Source: Planctomycetota bacterium
GTDB taxonomy: Bacteria > Planctomycetota > Uabimicrobiia > Uabimicrobiales > JABWCH01
Direction: 5' to 3'
DNA: 50,127 bases
Assembly (NCBI GenBank): GCA_017993505.1
Contig: JAGOMP010000019.1
Location: forward strand, 1 to 50,127
The number at the start of each line of letters is the position of its first letter. Positions within the stretch are counted from its first letter, which is position 1. Shown here piece by piece: positions 33,976 to 41,775 of this stretch. The notes under the pieces were generated by a model. It ran no database searches. It had not been told where the DNA came from and worked only from the letters and a program-made list of their open reading frames with translations. Both the position numbers and the translations under genes were made by a program.

Positions 33976-34521
33976 TCAAAGTCCTTTAGGAATGACCATC
34001 ATGCACATTTTTCTGCCTTCCAGTTTAGGAGTTTTTTCAACTTTTGCTACTTCTTCTAAAGCTAAACCAATTTTTTCCATTAATTCCCGCCCTGGATCTA
34101 AATGTGCCATCTCACGTCCACGGAAACTCAGGGTAAACAAAACTTTATCTCCATGTGAAAGGAAATCTTTTGCTTGTTTTAGTTTAATTTGCATATCATG
34201 TTCACTAATACGAGGTCGGATGCGAATTTCTTTTTGCTGGATTTTTGGCTTACGCTTTTGTTGCGTTTTTTTCTTTTGTTGGTATTTTAATTTACCATAG
34301 TTTAAAATTCGGCAAACAGGAGGATCTGCGTCTGGGGATACTTCGACTAAGTCTAGTTCACTTTCTTCTGCTAATTGTAGGGCTTCCGAAATCGTAATAA
34401 CGCCTAAGTTTTTTCCATCTTCATCAATCAGACGAACTTCTGGAACACGAATTTTATCATTGATTCTATATTTCTGAGTAATAGACTTTCTCCTAAGAAA
34501 AGCTTTATTTTTTAGGGACAT
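33976..34521 (-). CDS. infC: Translation initiation factor IF-3
   Basis: 181 residues. The N-terminal domain has RINDKIRVPEVRLIDEDG and VEVSPDADPPVCRILNYGK. The linker is Lys/Gln-rich, and the C-terminal domain has EIRIRPRISEHDMQIKLKQA and KVLFTLSFRGREMAH. IF-3 keeps subunits apart and checks start-codon pairing. The ATG start at 34521 is preceded by a consensus promoter about 90 bp upstream. Head of the classical infC-rpmI-rplT group, though with a 252-bp spacer after it. Confidence 0.97.
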   Translation of the reverse strand: MSLKNKAFLRRKSITQKYRINDKIRVPEVRLIDEDGKNLGVITISEALQLAEESELDLVEVSPDADPPVCRILNYGKLKYQQKKKTQQKRKPKIQQKEIRIRPRISEHDMQIKLKQAKDFLSHGDKVLFTLSFRGREMAHLDPGRELMEKIGLALEEVAKVEKTPKLEGRKMCMMVIPKGL

Positions 34522-34608
34522 TTTTGTGATTTAAAAAATATCCAAGAATAACTCTTGTACTCTAAAATAAATAGAGTATAGCCAGACTTTAAAATTATAT
34601 TTCATATT

Positions 34609-34637
34609 ATTATAGACATCCATAAACAAGATGTCAA
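34609..34637 (-). promoter_or_regulatory. Perfect consensus sigma-70 promoter of infC
   Basis: Minus strand -35 TTGACA (34637-34632), 17-bp spacer, -10 TATAAT (34614-34609); both hexamers match the consensus exactly. Predicted leader about 80 nt. Confidence 0.85.
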
Positions 34638-34687
34638 TAAAAATTAATTTTAGAAAATTAAAAACATTTTCTTAAATAAAAATATTT

Positions 34688-34761
34688 TGATATAATATAC
34701 AGACTTTTTTCTTTAGCAATAAAATATAATAACAAACTTTTTTTATTGCTAAAAAAAGTCT
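34688..34761 (+). promoter_or_regulatory. Extended -10 and 5'-terminal hairpin of the ABC exporter mRNA
   Basis: TGATATAAT at 34688-34696 is an extended -10, placing the start near 34703. AGACTTTTTT..TTAGCAATAAAA (34701-34724) pairs with TTTTATTGCTAA...AGTCT (34741-34761), so the predicted transcript would begin with a stable stem-loop, a possible mRNA-protecting or attenuating element. Confidence 0.55.
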
Positions 34762-34847
34762 TTATATTGAGTAACTATATAATGTAATTATTATATTATA
34801 GTTATTAGTACATTTAATTCTGAAATTCGCACTAAAGGTATATTATT

Positions 34848-36545
34848 ATGTGGAAAACGATCCGACAGTTACATGCTCTTATACATAAAAAAATTTTTTT
34901 TTACTTTTTAATTTTTCTAACTATCTTAGGTGGATTTCTAGAAATATTAGGATTAAGCTTAGTCGTTCCAGTAGTTATTGCTATTACAGAACCAAATATT
35001 ATTCAGACAAATTATTATTTACACCAATGTTATATACTTCTAAATTCTAAATCAAATATACATTTTATTATGATGATCGCTTTCGTCATTGCTGTTGTTT
35101 ATTGTATCAAATTGTTATATCATATTTGCTTAATCTATTTGCAATCTTTATTTTCATATCAAATCAGTTTAAATTTTACACATCAAATTTTTTCTCGCTA
35201 TCTATATATACCTTATGAATCATTGATTAATTTCTCTACTTCTGATTTAATTAATAGAATTTCTCATGCTGCTCATATGAATACTACTTTATTTATGCCA
35301 CTTTCTATTGTCATTTCAGAATGTATTATTATTTCCCTTATCATTATTGTTTTATTGCTAGTAGCTCCTATTTTATCATTAGGTATTTTTATTCTTTGTA
35401 TTTTAGGATTTTTATTTATATATTTACCTGTTCAAAAATATATAGAAAAAGCAGGAGAACAGTGTGTTCAAAATTTAAAAACAATATTTTCTTATCTAGA
35501 AAATACATTATATAATATAAAAGAAGTAAAAATTACAAATTCTGAAAAATATTTTATTCAAAAACACTATAAAGCAGAAAAAAAATTAGGGAAAGCTGTG
35601 CTTGCATCTCTTACCATATCTAATATACCTAGATTCGCTTTAGAAACAATTGCAGTAGTATTGATTATGAGTGTTATTATTATATTATTGTATCAAGGAA
35701 TACCGCCTAGTATATTAGCAATCTACGCTACTTCAGTAGTAGCAATTATGTTTCGCTTAATTCCTTCTTTTTCAAGAATTCACTATAATCTTTTATTAAT
35801 TAGAAATAATTCCTACTTACTGAATCTTATCTATGAAACAATTGAATCTATTCCACAAGAAACAGAGATTAAAGCTGATGCTTCGCCTATTACATTTCAC
35901 AAAAAAATAGAACTTCAAAATTGTACTTTTGCATATAATAATACAGAAAAATATATTTTAAAAAATTTTAATTTGACTATAAATAAGTTAGAAACAATTG
36001 GCATTATAGGCAAAACAGGTGCAGGGAAAACAACACTTATTGATTGTATTATAGGTTTTCTTATACCTCAACAAGGTAAAATTTTAGTAGATAACAAAGA
36101 CATTCACGAAAATATTCATTCTTGGCGCTCCCAAATTGGATACGTATCTCAAACTATATATTTAAGTAATGAGTCTATCCGCCAAAATATAGCTTTTGCA
36201 ACACCTGATGAAAATATTGATGAAAAACATTTATGGCATGTTATGGAAATGGCACAGATTGCTGAATATGTACGTACTTTACCAGAGAAAGACTATACAG
36301 AAGTAGGAGATGCTGGCGTAAGGCTTTCGGGAGGTCAAAGACAAAGAATTGCTATTGCACGAGCTTTATATCATTCACCCCAGTTACTTATCTTAGATGA
36401 AGCGACAAGTTCTTTAGACGATGATACAGAACGAGCTTTTATTGATGCGTTACAATATTTAAAAGGGAAAATTACAATTCTTATCATTGCACATCGTAAA
36501 AGTAGCTTAACATATTGTGATAAAATTATTTCAATAGAATCATAA
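34848..36545 (+). CDS. ABC exporter, fused membrane and ATPase domains (MsbA/PglK-like)
   Basis: 565 residues. An N-terminal six-helix transmembrane domain (about 15-315) is followed by the ATPase: Walker A GKTGAGKTT (about 388-396), Q-loop GYVSQTI, signature LSGGQRQRIAIARAL (about 494-508), Walker B LLILDEATSSLD and an H-loop His in IIAHR. The N-terminal GGFLEILGLSLVVPVV is like that of PglK/WlaB-type flippases of lipid-linked oligosaccharides, so lipid or glycolipid export is the best guess. The gene is followed by the coiled-coil gene 67 bp later. Confidence 0.88.
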   Translation: MWKTIRQLHALIHKKIFFYFLIFLTILGGFLEILGLSLVVPVVIAITEPNIIQTNYYLHQCYILLNSKSNIHFIMMIAFVIAVVYCIKLLYHICLIYLQSLFSYQISLNFTHQIFSRYLYIPYESLINFSTSDLINRISHAAHMNTTLFMPLSIVISECIIISLIIIVLLLVAPILSLGIFILCILGFLFIYLPVQKYIEKAGEQCVQNLKTIFSYLENTLYNIKEVKITNSEKYFIQKHYKAEKKLGKAVLASLTISNIPRFALETIAVVLIMSVIIILLYQGIPPSILAIYATSVVAIMFRLIPSFSRIHYNLLLIRNNSYLLNLIYETIESIPQETEIKADASPITFHKKIELQNCTFAYNNTEKYILKNFNLTINKLETIGIIGKTGAGKTTLIDCIIGFLIPQQGKILVDNKDIHENIHSWRSQIGYVSQTIYLSNESIRQNIAFATPDENIDEKHLWHVMEMAQIAEYVRTLPEKDYTEVGDAGVRLSGGQRQRIAIARALYHSPQLLILDEATSSLDDDTERAFIDALQYLKGKITILIIAHRKSSLTYCDKIISIES

Positions 36546-36612
36546 TTTTTCTAAGAAAATTTCTTGATTTTAGGAAATACAAAAATATAATATGAACCAT
36601 AAGGAGTATAAA

Positions 36613-37086
36613 ATGAAAGTAAAGTTGTCAAAAGCATTAAAAATTAAGAATAATTTAATTAATCAATATAATCAAGCCACTGATATTTTTTCACGAGAAA
36701 ATTCACGACTTGTAAAATCTACTTCCACCATTGACCGAGAAAAAATTTATCAAAAAATAGAAAAATTACTGAATTTAATCATAGAAGTAAAAACAAGAAT
36801 TGCAGAAGCAAACATTGGAATTTATAAACAAATTGCAAGCATTGCTGAAGTTAAAAGTATAATTAGCTACTTGCGTTCTTTAAATACAACAGATGGTATT
36901 ATTACAAAAACAACGTACCAATCTACTTATGAAGAAGAATACACAGCATATTTAAAAGTTGCTGATATTGATGCTAAGATATTAGAATTAACAAAGAAAA
37001 TCGAACTATTGCAAGATGAAGTAGATGAATATAACGCAACGCATGAAATTATACTTCCAGATGATGAACTTATCTATAATAAATAA
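36613..37086 (+). CDS. Coiled-coil protein, DIP1984-like, unknown function
   Basis: 157 residues. Start ATG 36613 is preferred over 36592 because AAGGAG lies 6 nt upstream. It is almost entirely helical, with heptad-like Lys/Glu/Ile patterns (VKLSKALKIKNNLINQYNQA, IYQKIEKLLNLIIEVKTRIA, ILELTKKIELLQDEVDEYNA). It resembles my recollection of the DIP1984 family (KLAEAL start, central RENS), whose role is unknown. No signal peptide. Probably co-transcribed with the ABC exporter. Its last ~110 bp are duplicated directly downstream. Confidence 0.65.
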   Translation: MKVKLSKALKIKNNLINQYNQATDIFSRENSRLVKSTSTIDREKIYQKIEKLLNLIIEVKTRIAEANIGIYKQIASIAEVKSIISYLRSLNTTDGIITKTTYQSTYEEEYTAYLKVADIDAKILELTKKIELLQDEVDEYNATHEIILPDDELIYNK

Positions 37087-37240
37087 AATAGAATCTAAGA
37101 TATTAGAATTAACAAAGAAATAAGATATTAGAATTAACAAAGAAAATAGAACTATTGCAAGATAAAGTAGATGAATATAATACAACACATAAAATTGAAC
37201 TTCAAATGATGAACTTATCTATAACAAATAAAATAGAACT
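36974..37240 (+). repeat. Duplicated 3' end of the coiled-coil gene
   Basis: The segment from TAAGATATTAGAATTAACAA to the stop codon and AAATAAAATAGAA (about 36974-37093) is followed by a 26-bp partial copy (about 37094-37120) and a full copy (about 37121-37240). The full copy has roughly one difference per ten bases, including a 1-bp deletion that breaks the frame. Confidence 0.95.
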
Positions 37241-37447
37241 ATAAAAACGTATAGAGAGAGTAAGTTTTCATGTTTAAACCATGGACGAACTTTGGTTCAT
37301 CCTCAAGGAATATCCTTCCTAAAATATAAATAATGATATTGAGAATGATTTTAAAACTTAAAATTTAAGGACTTAAAAATCTTTTCTTAAAACTCAATCT
37401 TTAAAAATCTTTTCTTTAAACTATGAGAAACGAAATCAAAATACGTT

Positions 37448-37478
37448 CCGAACTGAGCAATCAGTTCGGTTTTTTTTT
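37448..37478 (+). terminator. Strong intrinsic terminator of the ABC exporter/coiled-coil operon
   Basis: Perfect stem CCGAACTGA (37448-37456) / TCAGTTCGG (37461-37469) with a GCAA tetraloop and nine Ts. It is about 360 bp after the stop codon because duplicated sequence intervenes. Confidence 0.92.
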
Positions 37479-37597
37479 GTACTTGGACGATACAATTTGT
37501 AATATATCATAATGTAATGCAAAATATATATCAAAATAAACTTTGCGTATGATGAAATGACACTAAAAATAATTGTAACATGACTCTGATATAAAAA

Positions 37598-37629
37598 AAG
37601 TAGCTATCTATATCTATAGAATAGCTACT
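37598..37629 (-). terminator. Terminator of the vWA/phosphatase operon
   Basis: AGTAGCTAT (37599-37607) / ATAGCTACT (37621-37629); on the minus strand a run of seven Ts follows. The distal copy of the duplicated vWA tail abuts it. Confidence 0.85.
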
Positions 37630-37804
37630 TTTAATTTTCTATGAATCATAAAAATACTTCTGAAATATCTTGTGTGATAGAGCCATTAGCAAGTTCTAAT
37701 GTAAAAAATATATATTCTGATATCTACTTTTAATTTTCTATGAATCATAAAAATACTTCTGAAATATCTTGTGTGATAGAGCCATTAGCAAGTTCTAATG
37801 TAAA
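37625..37804 (-). repeat. 81-bp perfect duplication of the vWA gene 3' end
   Basis: CTACTTTTAATTTTCTATGA and the following bases to GTAAA are identical at 37625-37705 and 37724-37804 (99-bp period). The second copy contains the last ~20 codons and stop of the vWA gene; the first is a non-coding copy next to the terminator. Confidence 0.97.
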
Positions 37805-38674
37805 GGATTTGGAATTTTTAGGCATGTTAAAACGAAATTTGGCAGGGAGACCATCTGCATAATTAGCTATAACATTTCCATAACTATCTAAAATTTTTCC
37901 ATTCGGTGCAACAGTAGTGTTTTCCGATACAACTTCAGCAAAGACTTCTTCCATTCTTTGCATATCTGATGCGAGTTTATGACACCATAAGTCAATTTCA
38001 TTTCCTTCTGGGTCTTCTAACTCCGTACCTTCGAACATGTCATCCAATTCTTCCATTTGACTTTCATCAACTTCTTCGCCCACACCTAATAAGACAAGTT
38101 TTATATTTTTTCTTTTATTGTCTGCAATGTCTTTTCCAACTTGCATGCAATATAATTTGACTTCGTCTAAATCTTCTATGATTCCATCTGTGATAAAAAT
38201 AATAAGACTCCAAGGTGATTCTTTCATTTTATGGTCAAGAAAATATTGCAATGGTGGCAAAAGTTTTGTACCACGTCCCCATTTTTCTCGTTTTGGTCCT
38301 TGGATAGTGAGATTTTCAAGTGTATCAGCATTGAAAGTTCCAATAGGTTCTATTCCTTGACCACTTGGATTACATGCCCAATAAATAAGATGAACAGTTC
38401 CATCCCCAGCAAAATTTGTTAAAAAACTTGCAATAGATTTTGCTACAGGCTCCATTACATTAGGTATTGTTGAAGCTTGAAAAAATGCACTTCCTACTAG
38501 TCCACTGATTCCATACATCTTTTTAATAGATGCAGAGGCATCTAAAGCCAATCCCACTTGTGCTGACTCAATGTCGGGAACCATAAGAATAGATGCAACA
38601 ATTTCTAAATAAGTATCTTGAATTATAACATTAATATCGCCAAATGGTTCTTGTGGTTGTTTGATTTTTGGCAT
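37745..38674 (-). CDS. TerF-like von Willebrand factor A protein (copy 1)
   Basis: 309 residues from ATG 38674, chosen because AAAGGAAA is 6 nt upstream and the paralogue at 39815-40744 begins with the same MPK..Q..EPFGD. The vWA MIDAS motif DxSxS is present (LALDASASIKK, about 44-54), with downstream metal-site elements in RGTKLLPPL and FITDGIIEDLD. The closest family I recognise is the C-terminal vWA of tellurite-resistance TerF-type proteins. Cytoplasmic, no signal. Its partner proteins are unknown. It follows the secreted phosphatase gene in the same direction, with a hairpin between. Confidence 0.75.
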   Translation of the reverse strand: MPKIKQPQEPFGDINVIIQDTYLEIVASILMVPDIESAQVGLALDASASIKKMYGISGLVGSAFFQASTIPNVMEPVAKSIASFLTNFAGDGTVHLIYWACNPSGQGIEPIGTFNADTLENLTIQGPKREKWGRGTKLLPPLQYFLDHKMKESPWSLIIFITDGIIEDLDEVKLYCMQVGKDIADNKRKNIKLVLLGVGEEVDESQMEELDDMFEGTELEDPEGNEIDLWCHKLASDMQRMEEVFAEVVSENTTVAPNGKILDSYGNVIANYADGLPAKFRFNMPKNSKSFTLELANGSITQDISEVFL

Positions 38675-38699
38675 ATTGTTTCCTTTGTATTCATCAAAA

Positions 38700-38740
38700 T
38701 GTTCCATACAACGTGCAATGCGAAGCATTTGTATGGAACA
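38700..38740 (-). terminator. Hairpin between the phosphatase and vWA copy 1
   Basis: Perfect 12-bp stem TGTTCCATACAA (38700-38711) / TTGTATGGAACA (38729-38740). T-rich on the plus side and only TTTT on the minus side, so it could be partial. Confidence 0.6.
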
Positions 38741-38745
38741 TTTTA

Positions 38746-39672
38746 TTATTTTCTAATTTTGCTATATTTGAGTTGGAGTCTTTCTTGGTCACTGAGTCTT
38801 TGTTTATGTTCTAAAACAGAATTTTCCCAATCGCCATAAGCTGGATTAGGGAGAAGGATCCATTTAGTACCCCAATATGTTGCATATTGTTCTGTAGCCT
38901 TATCTCTTTCTTCAACAGTTGTATCATTAAATAACATAGAAAAATCGCAATTATTATCGCCAACGAGCAAAACAATTCGATGATTTTGTGCAACTTTTGC
39001 TCTTCTTCCACCTTTTGTTCGTTCTTTTACTTTAGGATAAACTTCTGCTTTCCCCTCTTCTAAAGGAAAACCTTGTGCCACTAAATTTTTTTCTGTGACA
39101 TCTTTTACAGAATCCCAACGATTCGTAACATAATATACTGCTACGCCTTTTTGTATTGCATAATTGCAAAATTCAGCTGCTCCAGCAAGTGCTGTAGCTC
39201 GTGCTTCTTTACACCATTGATTCCAACTACGACCAGAATATGGTTTATTTTCTAAAATAAGACTTCCTTGAAAAATAGTATTATCTAAGACAGTTTCATC
39301 AATATCTAAAATTACTGCAGGAGGAAGATCTTGGTAATTATTTTCTTCTTGTTGTACTAAGTCTGCACACCAATTTTTATCAGCTAATGCTCTATCTAAC
39401 ATTAATTTTGCAGTATTATAAGCTTGATAGCACAATCCTTTAAATTCTCCTGAAGTTTGCATCCAAAGGATTGCATTTAGAGTTTCGTGTGAAACATATT
39501 TTTGAGCTTGTGGCACTGTTTCTTGTTGTGCAGGCACTGTTTCTTGTTGTGCAGGCACTGTTTCTTGTTGTACAGTTACTGGTGGTGTTGTTTCCTGCTC
39601 TGTAAAAGGCATTTGAGCAACAAGAAAAACAAATGGAATTAACAAGATAGGTAAAAAATACCATTTTTTCAT
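38746..39672 (-). CDS. Secreted HAD acid phosphatase (class B/e(P4)-like)
   Basis: 308 residues. N-terminal signal peptide (KKWYFLPILLIPFVFLVAQ) without a lipobox Cys, unlike true e(P4) lipoproteins. The HAD catalytic motif DIDETVLDN (about 120-128) is the family IIIB signature. Later blocks are VYYVTNRWDS, RRAKVAQNHRIVLLVGDNNCDF and YGDWENSVL, as in 5'-nucleotidase e(P4) and plant-type acid phosphatases. The mature N-terminus has a Gln/Thr/Pro linker with three identical 21-bp units (QQETVPA). It would dephosphorylate nucleotides or phosphomonoesters in the periplasm. It lies between two vWA paralogues. Confidence 0.85.
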   Translation of the reverse strand: MKKWYFLPILLIPFVFLVAQMPFTEQETTPPVTVQQETVPAQQETVPAQQETVPQAQKYVSHETLNAILWMQTSGEFKGLCYQAYNTAKLMLDRALADKNWCADLVQQEENNYQDLPPAVILDIDETVLDNTIFQGSLILENKPYSGRSWNQWCKEARATALAGAAEFCNYAIQKGVAVYYVTNRWDSVKDVTEKNLVAQGFPLEEGKAEVYPKVKERTKGGRRAKVAQNHRIVLLVGDNNCDFSMLFNDTTVEERDKATEQYATYWGTKWILLPNPAYGDWENSVLEHKQRLSDQERLQLKYSKIRK

Positions 39673-39814
39673 AAAATAACTCCTTACTATGATAAATTTG
39701 TATATCTACTCTATGTTAAGATACATAAAATATATGTATCTTAACAATTCTCATAATGTCTATAATACTAAAAACTACAAATTGAAGAATCCAATCAGTT
39801 TATAATGACAGAGA

Positions 39815-40744
39815 CTAGGATATAGCATCCACAATGCTTTGCGTCACAGAACCACCTGGATAACTCAAAGTAAACGCTTGTGATGTTTTGGGCATATTAA
39901 ATCGCAATTTTGCAGGAAGACCATCCGAGTAATTACATAAGAGATTGCCTTTATCATCTAGCACTTGCCCTTTGGGACCGATCATTGTATTTTCTGAAAC
40001 AACTTCAGCAAAAACTTCTTCCATGCGTGTCATATTAGACGCTAATTTATGACACCATAAATCAATTTCATTTCCATGTATATCTTTAAGTCCTGTGCCT
40101 TCAAACATATCGTCCAATTCTTGCATTTGTGCTTCATCAACTTCTTCTCCTACACCTAAAAGAACAAGCTTAATACTTTCACGCTTGCCTGAAGCCATAT
40201 CTTGCCCGATTTGTTGGCAATATTCTTTCACGGTGTCAAGGTCTTCTAAAATACCATCTGTTATAAAAATAATAAGAGACCAAGGTGACTGTAGCATTTT
40301 ATCATCTAAAAAATATTTCAATGCCGGAAGCAATTGTGTACCTCGTCCCCAAGGAAGTTTCTTTGGACCTTGGATAGATAAATTTTGTAAAGTACTAGGA
40401 TTAAACGAACCGATTTCTTCTACGCCAGATCCATCTTGACTGCATGCCCAATAAATCAATTGGACAGAACCATCACCAGAAAAATTGCTTAAAAAATTAG
40501 CAATGGATTTAGCAACTGGTTCCATAATATTAGGAATTGTATTTGCTTGGAAAAAAGTGCTTCCTACTAAACCGCTGATGCCATACATTTTTTTGATGGA
40601 CGCTGAAGCATCTAAAGCAAGTCCTACCTGTGCTTTCTCAACATCTGGAACCATTAAAATCGATGCAACTACTTCATAATGCGAATCATGCAGAATAATA
40701 TTGACATCACCAAACGGTTCCACTAATTGACGTACTTTTGGCAT
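39815..40744 (-). CDS. TerF-like von Willebrand factor A protein (copy 2)
   Basis: 309 residues, highly similar over its full length to the copy at 37745 (same length, same MIDAS DASAS, same FITDGILEDLD and WCHKLAS segments), so the two arose by duplication of a vWA gene around the phosphatase gene. AAAGG precedes the ATG. It would be the first gene of the vWA-phosphatase-vWA set. The intervening 142-bp spacer before the phosphatase gene has a short direct repeat of ATGTATCTTAA-type sequence. Confidence 0.75.
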   Translation of the reverse strand: MPKVRQLVEPFGDVNIILHDSHYEVVASILMVPDVEKAQVGLALDASASIKKMYGISGLVGSTFFQANTIPNIMEPVAKSIANFLSNFSGDGSVQLIYWACSQDGSGVEEIGSFNPSTLQNLSIQGPKKLPWGRGTQLLPALKYFLDDKMLQSPWSLIIFITDGILEDLDTVKEYCQQIGQDMASGKRESIKLVLLGVGEEVDEAQMQELDDMFEGTGLKDIHGNEIDLWCHKLASNMTRMEEVFAEVVSENTMIGPKGQVLDDKGNLLCNYSDGLPAKLRFNMPKTSQAFTLSYPGGSVTQSIVDAIS

Positions 40745-40790
40745 ATCAAAACCTTTCTAGAAAATTTTACGAGAAAAGAATGATTTTTTA

Positions 40791-40862
40791 TTGAAACAAT
40801 TATTATCAATTATATAATATTATATATGTCAATTATTATTAATTATATAATATTACATATGT
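40791..40862 (+). promoter_or_regulatory. rnpA promoter with a duplicated -10 segment
   Basis: -35 TTGAAA (40791-40796), 16-bp spacer, -10 TATAAT (40813-40818). The block AATTATATAATATTA is repeated at 40808 and 40841 (33-bp period), so a second TATAAT sits 33 bp downstream. The divergent vWA copy 2 starts at 40744. Confidence 0.55.
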
Positions 40863-40903
40863 ATATTGCTAGATAAAAATCTTATTTTATAGAAAAAAAC
40901 ATT

Positions 40904-41392
40904 ATGAAATTGAACTTTTGTTTCCCAAAAAAATTTCATTTATGCAAACTAAATGAAATCGACCGTGTATTTAAATTTGGAAAAAAAATTTCTGCATATC
41001 CATTATTTTGTTATGTTGTCAAAACAGATCTGTCCTATTGCCGCCTTGGAATATGCATCAACAAACGATATGGAAAAGCTTGTCAAAGAAATTATTTTAA
41101 ACGTCTTATAAGAGAATCTTTCCGTACACTGCCTATGCGATTTCAATGGAGCTTAGACATCATCATTCTCCCTATGCGAGGTGCATCAAAAAAAATTTCG
41201 CTAAATATGGTTCAGCAGAGTTGGGGAAAAATATTTCAAGAAATCCAAATTTTTTTTCACCCTATAGAAACAAGCCAAGCACAACAAAAGTTATCTGTTA
41301 ACTCTATAAATATCATCCAAGCACAACAAAAGTTATCTGTCAACCATGCAGAAACTAGCCAAACACATCCAAAGTTAGAGGAAACAAAATGA
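40904..41392 (+). CDS. rnpA: RNase P protein component
   Basis: 162 residues; the usual length is about 110-130. The core covers residues 1-120: [14 protein letters not shown], the RNA-binding signature [18 protein letters not shown] (about 60-77) and [11 protein letters not shown]. The last ~40 residues are an extra tail of three 42-bp (14-codon) in-frame repeats (QAQQKLSVN type) at about 41275-41392. It binds RNase P RNA for tRNA 5' processing. rpmH is not upstream. The stop overlaps the yidD start by 4 bp (ATGA). Confidence 0.93.
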   Translation: MKLNFCFPKKFHLCKLNEIDRVFKFGKKISAYPLFCYVVKTDLSYCRLGICINKRYGKACQRNYFKRLIRESFRTLPMRFQWSLDIIILPMRGASKKISLNMVQQSWGKIFQEIQIFFHPIETSQAQQKLSVNSINIIQAQQKLSVNHAETSQTHPKLEETK

Positions 41393-41598
41393 AGTACATA
41401 TTAGTAGGTTTCATTCGATTTTATCAAATCTGCATTTCACCTTTATTCCCCCCAGTTTGTCGATTTCGCCCTACTTGTTCTCAATACTTTATAGAAGCTT
41501 TACAAAAAAAAGGACTTATCAAAGGCTTTTGCCTTGGAGTATGGCGAATTTTACGTTGCCATCCCTTTTGCCAAGGTGGATATGATCCTGTAGAATAA
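41389..41598 (+). CDS. yidD: YidD membrane protein insertion efficiency factor
   Basis: 69 residues with the family signature [26 protein letters not shown] (about 8-33) and the C-terminal [12 protein letters not shown]. It is a small amphipathic inner-membrane-associated protein that assists Sec/YidC insertion. Translation is coupled to rnpA by ATGA overlap. The usual neighbour yidC is over 35 kb away on the other strand. Confidence 0.96.
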   Translation: MKYILVGFIRFYQICISPLFPPVCRFRPTCSQYFIEALQKKGLIKGFCLGVWRILRCHPFCQGGYDPVE

Positions 41599-41650
41599 AA
41601 ATCAAACATTTAAACAAACTAATGGTTTTCTTTCAAATTCCAAAAATTGA

Positions 41651-41727
41651 TTGAAAAATTTAATAATATATGCTAAATTTATGAACATTCAAGGAGTTTA
41701 TGATCGCCTTGCAATTTTTTGCATGAT
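41651..41727 (+). promoter_or_regulatory. Promoter and leader with an 8-codon upstream ORF
   Basis: -35 TTGAAA (41651-41656), 17-bp spacer, -10 TAAATT (41674-41679). An AAGGAG Shine-Dalgarno precedes ATG 41700, opening a tiny frame MIALQFFA (41700-41726). Its DNA forms a hairpin (TGATC..TGCAA / TTGCA.GATCA). It lies about 50 bp before the next gene and could be a translational leader. Confidence 0.4.
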
Positions 41728-41775
41728 CAATAACAATCCTATTCCCTAGCAATGTGGTGGTATATGGAGTGAGAT

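Larger units (their letters stand above)
34522..34847. other. Divergent promoter region between infC and the ABC exporter gene
   Basis: 326 bp with no gene. It contains the infC promoter (34609-34637, minus), an extended -10 for the exporter (34688-34696, plus) and a long 5'-leader hairpin (34701-34761). Confidence 0.75.
37087..37744. other. Spacer with duplicated gene ends from both sides and two terminators
   Basis: 658 bp holding the copied tail of the coiled-coil gene (to 37240), small hairpins GGACGAAC / GTTCATCC (37283-37302) and AAGGA / TCCTT (37306-37318), a direct repeat around AAAATCTTTTCTT (near 37376 and 37405), the plus terminator (37448-37478), the minus terminator (37598-37629) and the copied tail of the vWA gene (37625-37705). 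No intact gene was seen; 37240-37480 could be a 3' UTR-derived RNA. Confidence 0.7.

Noticed and set aside
38675..38728. 18-residue N-terminal extension of vWA copy 1
   Set aside because: The paralogue lacks it, a good Shine-Dalgarno precedes ATG 38674, and the extension overlaps the hairpin at 38700-38740.
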